A model generated the notes under the pieces. That model was given only the letters and a program-made list of their open reading frames with translations. It was not told where the DNA came from and did no database searches. Below are positions 9,042 to 16,537 of a stretch of 50,338 nt of DNA, in pieces (the first letter of the stretch is position 1; every line of letters begins with the position of its first letter). Position numbers and translations under genes: made by a program. The stretch spans positions 1 to 50,338 of the forward strand of contig CAZPDM010000024.1 of the NCBI GenBank assembly GCA_964585305.1, in the 5' to 3' direction. This stretch comes from CAZPDM01 sp964585305. GTDB lineage: Bacteria > Planctomycetota > Uabimicrobiia > Uabimicrobiales > JABWCH01.

Positions 9042-9561
9042 ATAAATTTGTATTTTTTTCAACATCTTGAATTGCATGAAAAATAGATTGGTAACCAGTA
9101 CATCGGCAAAGATGCCCACTCATCGTTTCCCAAATTTCTTCTTCACTAGGATGTGGACTTCTTTGATATAATTGCGCAGCTGCCATTAAAAAACCTGGTG
9201 TGCAATACCCACATTGCACAGCGTCATTTTGTATAAAACTTTTTTGTACAGAATGAAGATTTTTTCCGCAGCTTAAACCTTCAATGGTCATAATTTCAGC
9301 ACCTTCACATTCAAAGGCTAAAATTAAGCAAGAACGGACTACTTGTCCATTAAGTAATACAGCGCAAGCTCCACATTCTCCTACTCCACAAGCCTCTTTA
9401 GCCCCAGTTAGGTGAAGATGATCTCGAAGCATATCTAAAAGAGAAGTATGAGAAAAAACAATACATTCTGTAAATCGCTTGACAATTTTACCTTCCTGAT
9501 GATAAAGTAGGAAAAAGCTTATTTTTCTTTGTTTGGTTGTTTCTAATGAAAAGTTTTCCAT
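9040..9561 (-). CDS. Orphan (2Fe-2S) subunit of a xanthine dehydrogenase/CO dehydrogenase-type enzyme (CoxS/XdhC-like small subunit)
   Basis: 173 aa, near the normal 150-170 aa. The plant-type cluster ligands are C58, C63, C66 and C78, and the second, helical-domain cluster ligands are C117, C120, C152 and C154 (QCGYCTPG and CRCTGY motifs). All eight are present, so it should carry two 2Fe-2S clusters and pass electrons from a molybdopterin subunit to FAD or another acceptor. In known enzymes it pairs with a large molybdenum subunit and often a FAD subunit. Neither is visible in the flanking genes: a cupin lies upstream and the pilus operon ends downstream. It has an extra basic/hydrophobic stretch before the first beta strand (residues 1-25). 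Start ATG has GGTG upstream. Confidence 0.9.
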   Translation of the reverse strand: MENFSLETTKQRKISFFLLYHQEGKIVKRFTECIVFSHTSLLDMLRDHLHLTGAKEACGVGECGACAVLLNGQVVRSCLILAFECEGAEIMTIEGLSCGKNLHSVQKSFIQNDAVQCGYCTPGFLMAAAQLYQRSPHPSEEEIWETMSGHLCRCTGYQSIFHAIQDVEKNTNL

Positions 9562-9577
9562 AATTTTTCACCTTTAA

Positions 9578-9606
9578 AAAATATGCGTTGGGATCCAACG
9601 CATATT
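9578..9606 (-). terminator. Bidirectional-looking terminator between the cupin and CoxS-like genes
   Basis: ATATGCGTTGG pairs with CCAACGCATAT around GAT. T-runs flank it on both strands, so it can end the minus-strand cupin transcript before the 2Fe-2S gene. The two genes are therefore probably separate units. Confidence 0.75.
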
Positions 9607-9642
9607 TTTTTTTAAACAAAATTTTAATTATTATGTCTGTGT

Positions 9643-10077
9643 CTATTCTATAATTTTAGTTTGAGCAGTGCTAATTCCTGCAAATCTTGTTTTATCTTGC
9701 TCACCAGTATATGGGCCTTGTTTTACTTCAAACATTTCTAAATCTTCTAATACTTCGAAACCATGTCCGCCTTTGATTAGAAGAATAACATCTCCGGATT
9801 CTAAGATATGGCTTTGCAAATAATTTTGTTTTTCGTCATAAAAATCTACACGTAATTTCCCTTTACGAATTATCAGCACTTCTTGAGTAAAGTGAACTTC
9901 TCTTGTTACAGGATTATGAACATGAGGTGCGATGACTTTTCCTTTTGGGTGATTCATGTAGGCTAGTTGTTGAGATAAAGAATTATCTGTAAAAAAATGG
10001 ATTCCAGGACTATTAAAACGATGCGAAACAATAATCGAAAGTAATTGGTTTGCTGAGTCAGTAATATGTTGAAACAT
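9643..10077 (-). CDS. Small cupin-fold protein
   Basis: 144 aa. The pattern is a single cupin: APHVHNP around residue 50 (the usual HxH metal-binding start), EVLIIRKGKLRVDFYD at about 67-82, ESGDVILLIKGGHGFEVLEDLEMFEVKQGPY at about 92-122. Close sequence cousins in my memory are the cupins found beside sugar-nucleotide and surface-glycan genes (WbuC/WxcM-like region). The two nearby glycosyl-related genes fit that, but the MITE-like block separates them. It may be an isomerase, a sensor or a binding protein; substrate unknown. SD is AAGGA 7-8 nt before the ATG. Confidence 0.75.
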   Translation of the reverse strand: MFQHITDSANQLLSIIVSHRFNSPGIHFFTDNSLSQQLAYMNHPKGKVIAPHVHNPVTREVHFTQEVLIIRKGKLRVDFYDEKQNYLQSHILESGDVILLIKGGHGFEVLEDLEMFEVKQGPYTGEQDKTRFAGISTAQTKIIE

Positions 10078-10101
10078 AATAATTCCTTATTTAAATGAAT
10101 A

Positions 10102-10319
10102 GACAAAAGCTTTTGGACTAAACAATATGCCAATTACGTGTTTGAAATTCAACTGTGAGGAATTGAACCCGCTGCTGCAAATTTTTTTTTGTTAAAGCTC
10201 GCCGTTTATAAACGGCGGGTTAATTCCTACATGCACTACGTGCATGGACGAGTTTACTTAGCTAAAGTTAGTATTGAGATAGTAATGTATAATAAATTCT
10301 TAGTCCAAATACTTTTGAC
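10102..10319. mobile_element. MITE-like element with imperfect 20-bp terminal inverted repeats and internal hairpins
   Basis: The left end at 10102-10121 and the right end at 10300-10319 are inverted copies matching at 17 of 20 positions (core TTTGGACTAA / TTAGTCCAAA). Inside are three further pairings: 10158-10172 with 10215-10228 (one bulge), a perfect palindrome at 10200-10217 (CGCCGTTTATAAACGGCG), and CATGCAC/GTGCATG at 10230-10246. No ORF of useful size lies within. A TA precedes the left end and an ATA follows the right, so a TA target duplication is possible but not clean. The hairpin at 10200-10217 also resembles right ends of IS200/IS605 elements, an alternative reading. Confidence 0.5.
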
Positions 10320-10333
10320 ATACTATTGAGTTA

Positions 10334-11605
10334 TTACAAATTTTCGGAAACAAGCAAATTTAAAATAGATTGTCCCTCTTTTGATAATGTTTCCAGGCTA
10401 TAGTTTTTTTCAACTAGTTTTTTTAGATTATAAGATAATTTAGAAGCAAGCTCAGGATTTTGCAAAATATCAAGTATTGCTTTTGCAAAATCTTGTGGAC
10501 TATCTGCAATTAAAATATCTTCGTTGTGGGTTACTGGAATGCCTTCTGCTCCGAGTGTTGTTGAAACAACAGGTATTCCGCATGCACCAGCTTCTAGAAT
10601 TTTAAAACGAGTACCAGATTCAAATTTAAGTGGGACTGTTGATACTCGTACATGTCCAAGATATGGTAAAACAGAACGTAGTTGCCCTGTAATAATAATA
10701 TGAGAATCTTGAATATCTTGAAGAGTAGTATCTGAACCTCTTCCCACAATATAGAAATATAAATCTGGAGAAGCCTGGTGAAGGATTGGCCATACTTCAT
10801 TGATAAGCCAACGTGCAGCTTGATCCATTGCACTCCCAGGACCAAACGACCCTGCTAAGTAAATTGAGTTTTCATGGAAATTTTCTACTGCAGGAGGAAT
10901 ATTGGAATAAGTATTAAGATTGATCACATTAGAAAAAATTCTAATTTTTTCAGGATGAGATGTAAGAGATTGATAATACGATTGATCTATACTGGAAACG
11001 GCTGTGGTTATATCGCAAAATTCTACCCATTCTTTTTCTTCTTTTTGTTTTTCTTCCCCTTCTCTTTTTAATTCATCATAACGAATAGGGTCTTTTTGAT
11101 AAGGTAATTCTCGGAGAATAAACCTCGACCATACACTATCTGTATCACAAACTAATTTAATATCTGGCGCGATTTGTTTGACAAGTTTCATTAGAAGATA
11201 TGAAATATTTCCATAACCAAACCAAATTATAGATATTTGATGTTGACGAGCATAGTCAATTAAAAATTTGGCATCCTCTTGAATACGCAAGAACTGCTTA
11301 TCTAAAAGCAAGTTTCGATTGCTAATTTTAAATAATCCTTTATTTGCTGCACGAATGAGTTTATTTGTAATACGAAATCCTAAACTCGTTAGATTACTTT
11401 GTGCAGAAGGTGCATAACAAAAAGAATGACAAGACTGGCGATAGAAATTTTCAGATTCTAAACCGCCTAGATATTTTAAATTCGAACGTGAAATAATATG
11501 AAGCTCACAAATATTTTTAAGAGCAAGGATAGAATTTTCTATACGTAATTGAGGTCCGCCAGCAGCCGGATGTTCTAAAATAGGAGAAGTAAATATAATT
11601 TTCAT
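10334..11605 (-). CDS. GT4-type glycosyltransferase
   Basis: 423 aa, GT-B fold expected. The N-terminus has the acceptor-domain opening IIFTSPILEHPAAGGPQLR. The C-terminal donor domain shows an AGSFGPGSAMDQAARWL strand-turn, a YIVGRGSD motif, and the signature ESGTRFKILEAGACGIPVVST with the conserved glutamate near residue 330, followed by GAEGI. Such enzymes move a sugar from a nucleotide donor to a surface glycan or lipid. It starts 6 bp after the stop of the upstream histidine kinase and has no clear SD, so it is likely translated by coupling. A membrane anchor is not evident. Confidence 0.88.
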   Translation of the reverse strand: MKIIFTSPILEHPAAGGPQLRIENSILALKNICELHIISRSNLKYLGGLESENFYRQSCHSFCYAPSAQSNLTSLGFRITNKLIRAANKGLFKISNRNLLLDKQFLRIQEDAKFLIDYARQHQISIIWFGYGNISYLLMKLVKQIAPDIKLVCDTDSVWSRFILRELPYQKDPIRYDELKREGEEKQKEEKEWVEFCDITTAVSSIDQSYYQSLTSHPEKIRIFSNVINLNTYSNIPPAVENFHENSIYLAGSFGPGSAMDQAARWLINEVWPILHQASPDLYFYIVGRGSDTTLQDIQDSHIIITGQLRSVLPYLGHVRVSTVPLKFESGTRFKILEAGACGIPVVSTTLGAEGIPVTHNEDILIADSPQDFAKAILDILQNPELASKLSYNLKKLVEKNYSLETLSKEGQSILNLLVSENL

Positions 11606-11611
11606 AATTTT

Positions 11612-14185
11612 TTAAGTTTTGGCTTTGGGATGAAAAATGCGATAAATATCTGCAATGTCAAATGGCTTACGTAAATATCCATGACCTAAACCAACATAAC
11701 GCATAAACGCAGCATCTTCCACACGTCCAGTAAGTAAAATAATTTTTGTATTCGGTTCCAAACGTGTAACTTCTTTAAAAATTTCAAAGTTATCTTGACA
11801 GCCTGGAATTCCTATATTAAGGAATATATAATCAAATAATTCTTTTTTACAAAGTTCAATTGCAGCACTTGCATTATCTACAGGATAAACTAAAAATCCT
11901 TTATCTGTAAGGATTTGTACAAGTTGCTTTCGAACATCATTAGAATCTTCGAAAACTAAAATACGTTGGCCATTGCCCCATTTTTCCTGGCGAGCATTAT
12001 AGATTTCATCTGTAACAATATTATTTTGTGGAGGGACAGGAAGGCTAATAGTAAAGCATGTCCCCAACCCAAGTTGACTTCGTACTGAAATATCTCCGCC
12101 ATGGGCTTTAATAATATTATAGCATACAGATAGCCCTACCCCTGTTCCAGGTTGTGTTCCGCTACCAAAACTTCCTTTAGTTGTGTAAAAAGGTTCGAAA
12201 ATTCGATTGAGTTTATCAGGATCGATTCCTTTTCCATCATCTTCAAAATCAATATATGCTGTTTGGCTATCATTGCTGGTATAGGTGCGAATAGTAATTG
12301 TCCCATCTTTTTCAATAGCATGTCGAGCATTAACAAGAATATTTACAATTACCTGTTGCATCTTAGTGATATTAACTAAAAGTTTTGGTAAGGTGTTATA
12401 TTGTTTGATAATTTTAATACCTTCATTAGCTAATGCAGTCTCACTAAGTCGCAATACTGTTTCAATCAATTCGCACATATCCGCTAATTCGTTAATTTCT
12501 CCACGTTGCTTAGAAAACGATTGCAAACTTTCTGTAATTTGACAAGCTCGTTTACTTTGTTCAATTACCACTTGAATAAGTCTATCTTTATATTTTTCAT
12601 TTTTACTTGCCATTTGAGCAAAACCGTACATTCCAGCAATAATGTTATTAAATTCGTGAGATACACCAGCCGCTAAAAGTCCAACTGCAGCCATTTTTTC
12701 TGATTGAATAAGTTTATTTTGAGTGATACGTAATTCTTCGCTTCTGCTTGCAATTCTCTTTTCGAGTTGCTGGTTCCATTGTGCGATTTCTTGCTCTTTA
12801 TGTTTGAGTTCTTCATAAAATGAAGCATTAGATAATGCACTTGCTGTGTAACTTGCTAAGAGCATCAGCAATTGTTGATCTTCTGAGGAAAATACTCCAC
12901 CTTCTGCTCGTTTTCCAACGCATAGAAGTCCCATAATATTTGATTGTTGTTCGGGATGAACTGCCATAGGAACAGCTATGAGAGATTCTCCTTTAGGAAT
13001 AATCTGATAAATATTTGCAAGATTATGTTTATTGAGTAAAATTGGCGAATTATTTTGTACAACATTTTTAAATGTTTCTGGAATAACAATTTGTTGCCAT
13101 GATTCGTGAGGAATCCCTTGTGCATAAGCTAACTTAAGAGATTCTTTACTTCCTAAAAATAGAACCGAAACATTACAATCAAAAATTTTACAGGCATATT
13201 TTGTCGCATCTTCAATAATCAAATCAGAACGTAAATATACAGATAAAGATTGAGTTGCTTGTGCTAAAGATAAAAGATTTCGATTAAAATCCTGTTTTGA
13301 TTTATAAAAACGTGCGTTTTCTATGACAATAGATGCTTGCGTTGCTACTTTTGTAAGAAGATCTAGATCGCTCTGAGAGAATTTCCCTCTCTGATGAGAA
13401 TCAATATGTAAAATTCCCAAAATTTCACCATTGCGGATGAGCGGGATACACATGGTTGCCATGACATTTTGCTTAATAAGACTGTCTTGTGCACAAAATC
13501 TGGCGTCTTCTAAAACATTTTCGCAGAGTAAAGATTCTTTAGTTGAAAAAACTTCTTGAACTATGCGCTCACTAATTTTGGGTGTGATTATATCACCTTT
13601 ATCTGTTATAGCTGCTCTTGGAACAAGTTTTTGTGAATGTGGATTATATAGCATAATAAATCCACGATCTGCACCAAATTCTGATAGTATAATTTTTAAT
13701 AGATTTTTGAGTAACTCATCTAAATCAAAAATTCCACCAATAGCACTTGAAATCTTGTAAAGTGTAATTAAACGCAGTTGAGATTTTTCATGATCACCAA
13801 GACTGTCTATAATATGTTTTGTGCTATCATAATATCTATGACGTGATTCGATCCGGGATTGTAGAATATTTTCAGCAGGCTTAGCAATTTGTTGATCAGC
13901 AGCATCGTCTTTCCACATTAAAACAAAATCATGAATGACTATCATGTCTCCATGAACAAGATTACATTTTGTTACCACCTCATTATTTACTAATATTGGA
14001 GTATTAGAATACAATTGTGTATGATTTTCGTTTATTTGAAATTTGATGTGCTGTGGTAATATTTCTGGAGAATTGAAAACAATTGTATTTGTTACATTAC
14101 TGCCGATTGTATCCCCATCTCGTATTGCAAAACTTTTATCTTTTAAATTAGGGTCTGATCCTGTGATAATTACCAATTGAGCCAC
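11612..14185 (-). CDS. Cytosolic hybrid histidine kinase: FHA, two GAF, HisKA, HATPase, receiver
   Basis: 857 aa from the GTG at 14183-14185, chosen because AGGGG lies 7 nt upstream and MAQLVIITG is a normal FHA opening; the in-frame ATG at 14218 has no SD. Order: FHA at about 1-90, GAF at about 130-290 and 310-460, coiled coil, HisKA with phospho-acceptor His510 (SHEFNN), HATPase with INILVNARHAI, DDGKGID and GTGVGLSV, then a receiver at about 735-850. The FHA lacks the usual Gly-Arg and Ser (IGS, LPQH) and may not bind phosphothreonine. The receiver has Asn790 (FLNIGIPG) where the phospho-accepting Asp belongs, though the acidic pair (ED) and KPFD lysine remain. No TM helix is visible, so the signal is probably cytoplasmic. 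Co-transcribed with a glycosyltransferase. Confidence 0.92.
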   Translation of the reverse strand: MAQLVIITGSDPNLKDKSFAIRDGDTIGSNVTNTIVFNSPEILPQHIKFQINENHTQLYSNTPILVNNEVVTKCNLVHGDMIVIHDFVLMWKDDAADQQIAKPAENILQSRIESRHRYYDSTKHIIDSLGDHEKSQLRLITLYKISSAIGGIFDLDELLKNLLKIILSEFGADRGFIMLYNPHSQKLVPRAAITDKGDIITPKISERIVQEVFSTKESLLCENVLEDARFCAQDSLIKQNVMATMCIPLIRNGEILGILHIDSHQRGKFSQSDLDLLTKVATQASIVIENARFYKSKQDFNRNLLSLAQATQSLSVYLRSDLIIEDATKYACKIFDCNVSVLFLGSKESLKLAYAQGIPHESWQQIVIPETFKNVVQNNSPILLNKHNLANIYQIIPKGESLIAVPMAVHPEQQSNIMGLLCVGKRAEGGVFSSEDQQLLMLLASYTASALSNASFYEELKHKEQEIAQWNQQLEKRIASRSEELRITQNKLIQSEKMAAVGLLAAGVSHEFNNIIAGMYGFAQMASKNEKYKDRLIQVVIEQSKRACQITESLQSFSKQRGEINELADMCELIETVLRLSETALANEGIKIIKQYNTLPKLLVNITKMQQVIVNILVNARHAIEKDGTITIRTYTSNDSQTAYIDFEDDGKGIDPDKLNRIFEPFYTTKGSFGSGTQPGTGVGLSVCYNIIKAHGGDISVRSQLGLGTCFTISLPVPPQNNIVTDEIYNARQEKWGNGQRILVFEDSNDVRKQLVQILTDKGFLVYPVDNASAAIELCKKELFDYIFLNIGIPGCQDNFEIFKEVTRLEPNTKIILLTGRVEDAAFMRYVGLGHGYLRKPFDIADIYRIFHPKAKT

Positions 14186-14220
14186 GATAATGCCCCTAAG
14201 ATGAGACAAACAGTACATAT

Positions 14221-14270
14221 ACTGACTATTTTTTATAAATTTTATTACTAATTTATAAAAAATAGTCGGT
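14221..14270 (-). terminator. Long AT-rich inverted repeat, putative terminator
   Basis: 21-nt arms (14221-14241 and 14250-14270) with one G-T mismatch and an 8-nt loop. It lies between two minus-strand genes, 7 bp after the stop of the coiled-coil protein. The T-run is inside the stem rather than after it, so termination is likely but not certain. Confidence 0.5.
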
Positions 14271-14277
14271 AGATAGA

Positions 14278-15273
14278 TTATTCTTGGGTTGTTTTAGTTT
14301 CTACTTGTTTTTTGAGAGTATCTAAAGCCGCCTGCAATGTATCTATTTGTTTTCTTATTTTGTTCAACTCTTCTGGAAGATTGACACGTGTTTCTTCCAT
14401 CAATTCTTTGAATAATTGATTTTCTGAGATACTGATATACTCTTGCATTTTGGATTCATATATGTTAGAGCGATTTTCTAAAGCATTCAATTTTTCTTGC
14501 ATTTCAATCGCTTCTTCTGAGCTTACCTCGTTTTGAGATAAAATGCGATTTTCTAATGCTGACAAACGGTTTAACATAAGAACATTGATGTTATTGATAA
14601 GATCATCGACTTTTGTTTGAGCTGCAGAAAGTTCTTTAGTAAATGTTTCTTTGTTTACATCTATTTGTTCTTTAAGAATGTTATGTTGGGAACCAATACG
14701 ATTTTCCAATGCTGTTATACGAGTATTTAAAACTTCAAGATCCGCTTTAGATAATTGTTCTTTTAATTGATTTTCTAATACATTCAACCGTTCTTGCATA
14801 TTAGCCATGCTTGTTTTAATTGCTTCGTTTTGTTCTTTTAATGTTATATTGCTAGCTTCTAATTTACTTACACTTGGAGAAAGTTTCTCGAATTCCCCTT
14901 TAAAAGCCTGTTCTTTGCCTAATTTTTCAATCTTTTTCTCCAGGGAAGAAATGTATTCAAATTCAAACAAAAAAACAATTAAAGCACAAACAATAACAAT
15001 AATTAAACCAAGGATGAGTCCCATTAGAAAATCGTTATTCTTTTTTCCTACTAATTCTTGCTTAGGTTCTATGGGATTTTCTTTAAAATCTTCGTTTGTC
15101 TCTTTACAAGCTTCTTTAGATGTATCTTTAGAAATCTCTTTTGATTCGGATTCTATAACTTTTTTATCCTCTTGCATATCTTCTTCCTCTTTTATATTAT
15201 TTTCAATATTTTGTGGTTGCTTCTTTTTTTCATCTAAAGTTGCTTTTCTTTTAATTTTTTTAACTTTAGCCAC
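14278..15273 (-). CDS. Single-pass membrane protein with long coiled coil
   Basis: 331 aa from a GTG start (GGAGA 5 nt upstream). Residues 1-78 are highly charged (Lys/Glu rich, KIKRKA, KEEEDMQEDKK). A TM helix spans about 82-104 (FLMGLILGLIIVIVCALIVFLF). The rest is a long heptad-rich coiled coil with a repeated element of the form 'LNALENR' (about residues 160, 187, 238, 264), i.e. regular trimeric or dimeric helix repeats. I recognise no family. It is probably anchored in the inner membrane with the coil outside, but orientation is not fixed by the sequence. Flanked by two hairpins, so it looks monocistronic. Confidence 0.75.
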   Translation of the reverse strand: MAKVKKIKRKATLDEKKKQPQNIENNIKEEEDMQEDKKVIESESKEISKDTSKEACKETNEDFKENPIEPKQELVGKKNNDFLMGLILGLIIVIVCALIVFLFEFEYISSLEKKIEKLGKEQAFKGEFEKLSPSVSKLEASNITLKEQNEAIKTSMANMQERLNVLENQLKEQLSKADLEVLNTRITALENRIGSQHNILKEQIDVNKETFTKELSAAQTKVDDLINNINVLMLNRLSALENRILSQNEVSSEEAIEMQEKLNALENRSNIYESKMQEYISISENQLFKELMEETRVNLPEELNKIRKQIDTLQAALDTLKKQVETKTTQE

Positions 15274-15371
15274 AATAATCTCCTTTTTGGGAAAAATTTA
15301 TAAAAATTTTAACATAATAAATCTTATCTATATTTAACATAAAAGTCAACAAATTTAGGAAAAAAATAGTA

Positions 15372-15420
15372 AATAAAAGAAAAAGACTTCGATAGATATT
15401 CGAAGTCTTTTTCTTTTATT
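15372..15420 (-). terminator. Strong terminator downstream of infA
   Basis: Perfect 21-bp stem (AATAAAAGAAAAAGACTTCGA with its complement) and a 7-nt loop, the T-rich arm reading out on both strands. It begins 18 bp beyond the IF-1 stop codon. Confidence 0.85.
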
Positions 15421-15438
15421 GACCAAGAAAATTATGTT

Positions 15439-15765
15439 TTAGTGGTGTGCTAGTCGGTAAACAATGCGTCCTTTTTCAAGGTCATAAGGAGATATTTCTA
15501 CTGTAACTCTATCACCTGGGACTATATGAATATAATTTTGGCGCATTTTCCCAGAAAGATGAGATAAAACAACATGGCCATTGTTTAATTTAACACGAAA
15601 GCGTGTATTAGGTAAAGCTTCTGTAACATCGCCATCTACTAAAATTCCGTGTTCTGTAGGCCTGAACCCTTGGTCATTTTCTGCTGTTTTAATTGCTGGA
15701 TCTATTTCCAAAGGGACTTCTGGAGCATAGGATGATTTATTACTTTTGTTATTTTTTTTAGGCAC
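15439..15765 (-). CDS. infA: Translation initiation factor IF-1 with N-terminal extension
   Basis: The C-terminal about 73 residues are a standard IF-1 OB fold (GDVTEALPNTRFRVKLNNGH, SGKMRQNYIHIVPGD, ISPYDLEKGRIVYR). IF-1 binds the A site of the 30S subunit with IF-2 and IF-3. The bacterial protein is usually about 72 aa. This one has about 35 extra, basic then acidic residues (PKKNNKSNKSS...). I chose GTG at 15763-15765 because GGAGAG is 7 nt upstream (108 aa). An ATG at 15825 (128 aa) and an ATG at 15798 are in frame but lack an SD. A mature start nearer the OB fold would need a non-ATG codon, so the extension is probably real. Confidence 0.93.
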   Translation of the reverse strand: MPKKNNKSNKSSYAPEVPLEIDPAIKTAENDQGFRPTEHGILVDGDVTEALPNTRFRVKLNNGHVVLSHLSGKMRQNYIHIVPGDRVTVEISPYDLEKGRIVYRLAHH

Positions 15766-15907
15766 TGATTCTCTCTCCAATTTTGTTAAATAAAACATGC
15801 GAAAAATTAATTCGTCATCCTCCATTAAGGAGAAATTTCATTCATAAAAAGATTCTGCTATTTATAGCTAGAAGTATCTTTTATTTAGAATGCTTAACTT
15901 TTTTTTT

Positions 15908-15936
15908 ATTTTCGCAAAAAAAATTCTGTAAGTCAA
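15908..15936 (-). promoter_or_regulatory. Possible promoter of infA
   Basis: On the minus strand TTGACT is followed after 17 bp by GAAAAT. The -10 is weak. The remainder of 15826-15955 shows only AT-rich leader sequence. Confidence 0.35.
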
Positions 15937-15955
15937 TAAAAAAATGTGTAGAAAT

Positions 15956-15986
15956 AAAAAAGCTCTGTTTGGGCAGAGCTTTTTTT
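15956..15986 (-). terminator. Terminator at the end of the tRNA-Glu array
   Basis: AAAAAGCTCTG pairs with CAGAGCTTTTT around a 6-nt loop. A and T runs on both sides make it usable on either strand; it lies 2 bp beyond the 3' end of the last tRNA. Confidence 0.85.
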
Positions 15987-15988
15987 AT

Positions 15989-16062
15989 TGACCTCAACGG
16001 GATTTGAACCCGTATTCTAGGGTTGAAAACCCTATGTCCTAACCGGGCTAGACGATGAGGCC
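15989..16062 (-). tRNA. tRNA-Glu (anticodon UUC), copy nearest the terminator
   Basis: 74 nt. Acceptor GGCCTCA pairs with TGAGGTC (one G-U). The anticodon stem-loop is TAGGG-TTTTCAA-CCCTA, giving anticodon TTC, and the T-loop is GGTTCAAATCC. The discriminator is A and no CCA is encoded. It is the last of a tandem array of identical copies. Confidence 0.95.
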
Positions 16063-16103
16063 TTTTTTAGGAGAGAAAATGCTTATGAAAATTATAAAAT
16101 CTA

Positions 16104-16158
16104 TGACCTCAACGGGATTTGAACCCGTATTCTAGGGTTGAAAACCCTATGTCCTAAC
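16104..16158 (-). tRNA. tRNA-Glu (UUC), partial at the N gap
   Basis: Identical to its neighbours over 55 nt from the 3' end through the anticodon arm, then cut by Ns. The spacer to the previous copy is 41 nt. Confidence 0.88.
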
Positions 16159-16258
16159 NNNNNNNNNNNNNNNNNNNNNNNNNNNNNNNNNNNNNNNNNN
16201 NNNNNNNNNNNNNNNNNNNNNNNNNNNNNNNNNNNNNNNNNNNNNNNNNNNNNNNNNN
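16159..16258. other. Assembly gap of 100 N
   Basis: Exactly 100 Ns, the conventional length for a gap of unknown size. Both edges break inside the same tRNA-Glu sequence at different points, so the gap is caused by the tandem tRNA repeat and the number of copies hidden in it is unknown. Confidence 0.95.
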
Positions 16259-16309
16259 GTATTCTAGGGTTGAAAACCCTATGTCCTAACCGGGCTAGAC
16301 GATGAGGCC
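16259..16309 (-). tRNA. tRNA-Glu (UUC), partial at the N gap
   Basis: The 5' part (acceptor, D-arm, anticodon arm and part of the variable/T-arm) is identical to the complete copies; the 3' end is lost in the gap. The spacer to the next copy upstream is 14 nt (16310-16323). Confidence 0.88.
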
Positions 16310-16323
16310 TTTTGTAATTCTAC

Positions 16324-16397
16324 TGACCTCAACGGGATTTGAACCCGTATTCTAGGGTTGAAAACCCTATGTCCTAACCGGGCTAGACGATGAGGCC
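16324..16397 (-). tRNA. tRNA-Glu (UUC), promoter-proximal copy
   Basis: Complete 74-nt copy identical to the one at 15989-16062, with anticodon TTC. It is the first gene of the array and lies about 25 bp downstream of a clear promoter. Confidence 0.95.
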
Positions 16398-16421
16398 GTT
16401 CTTAAATTTTAAAGTAGATGT

Positions 16422-16449
16422 ATTTTATATATTTTTTTGAAAAAGTCAA
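16422..16449 (-). promoter_or_regulatory. Promoter of the tRNA-Glu array
   Basis: Minus strand: TTGACT, 16 bp, TAAAAT. The -10 ends 25 bp before the first tRNA-Glu. Confidence 0.65.
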
Positions 16450-16468
16450 GATTTTTTTTGGAAAAATT

Positions 16469-16497
16469 TTGATTTTTTAGTAACATATTCCTATAAA
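16469..16497 (+). promoter_or_regulatory. Promoter of the FtsX-type permease gene
   Basis: TTGATT, 17 bp, TATAAA. The predicted transcript start would leave a leader of about 35 nt with GGGAG before the ATG at 16538. Confidence 0.6.
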
Positions 16498-16537
16498 ATA
16501 CGTTATCAATGTATTGAAAATATGTTTGGGAGTAAAT

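Noticed and set aside
10151..10172. Minus-strand stretch resembling a tRNA T-arm (GGGTTCAATTCC)
   Set aside because: The flanks do not form a T-stem or acceptor stem; the match is better explained by the inverted repeat with 10215-10228.
15989..16397. Direct repeats resembling a CRISPR array
   Set aside because: Each repeat is a complete 74-nt cloverleaf with an identical anticodon arm, and spacers are short and unequal; these are tRNA genes, and no cas gene is present.
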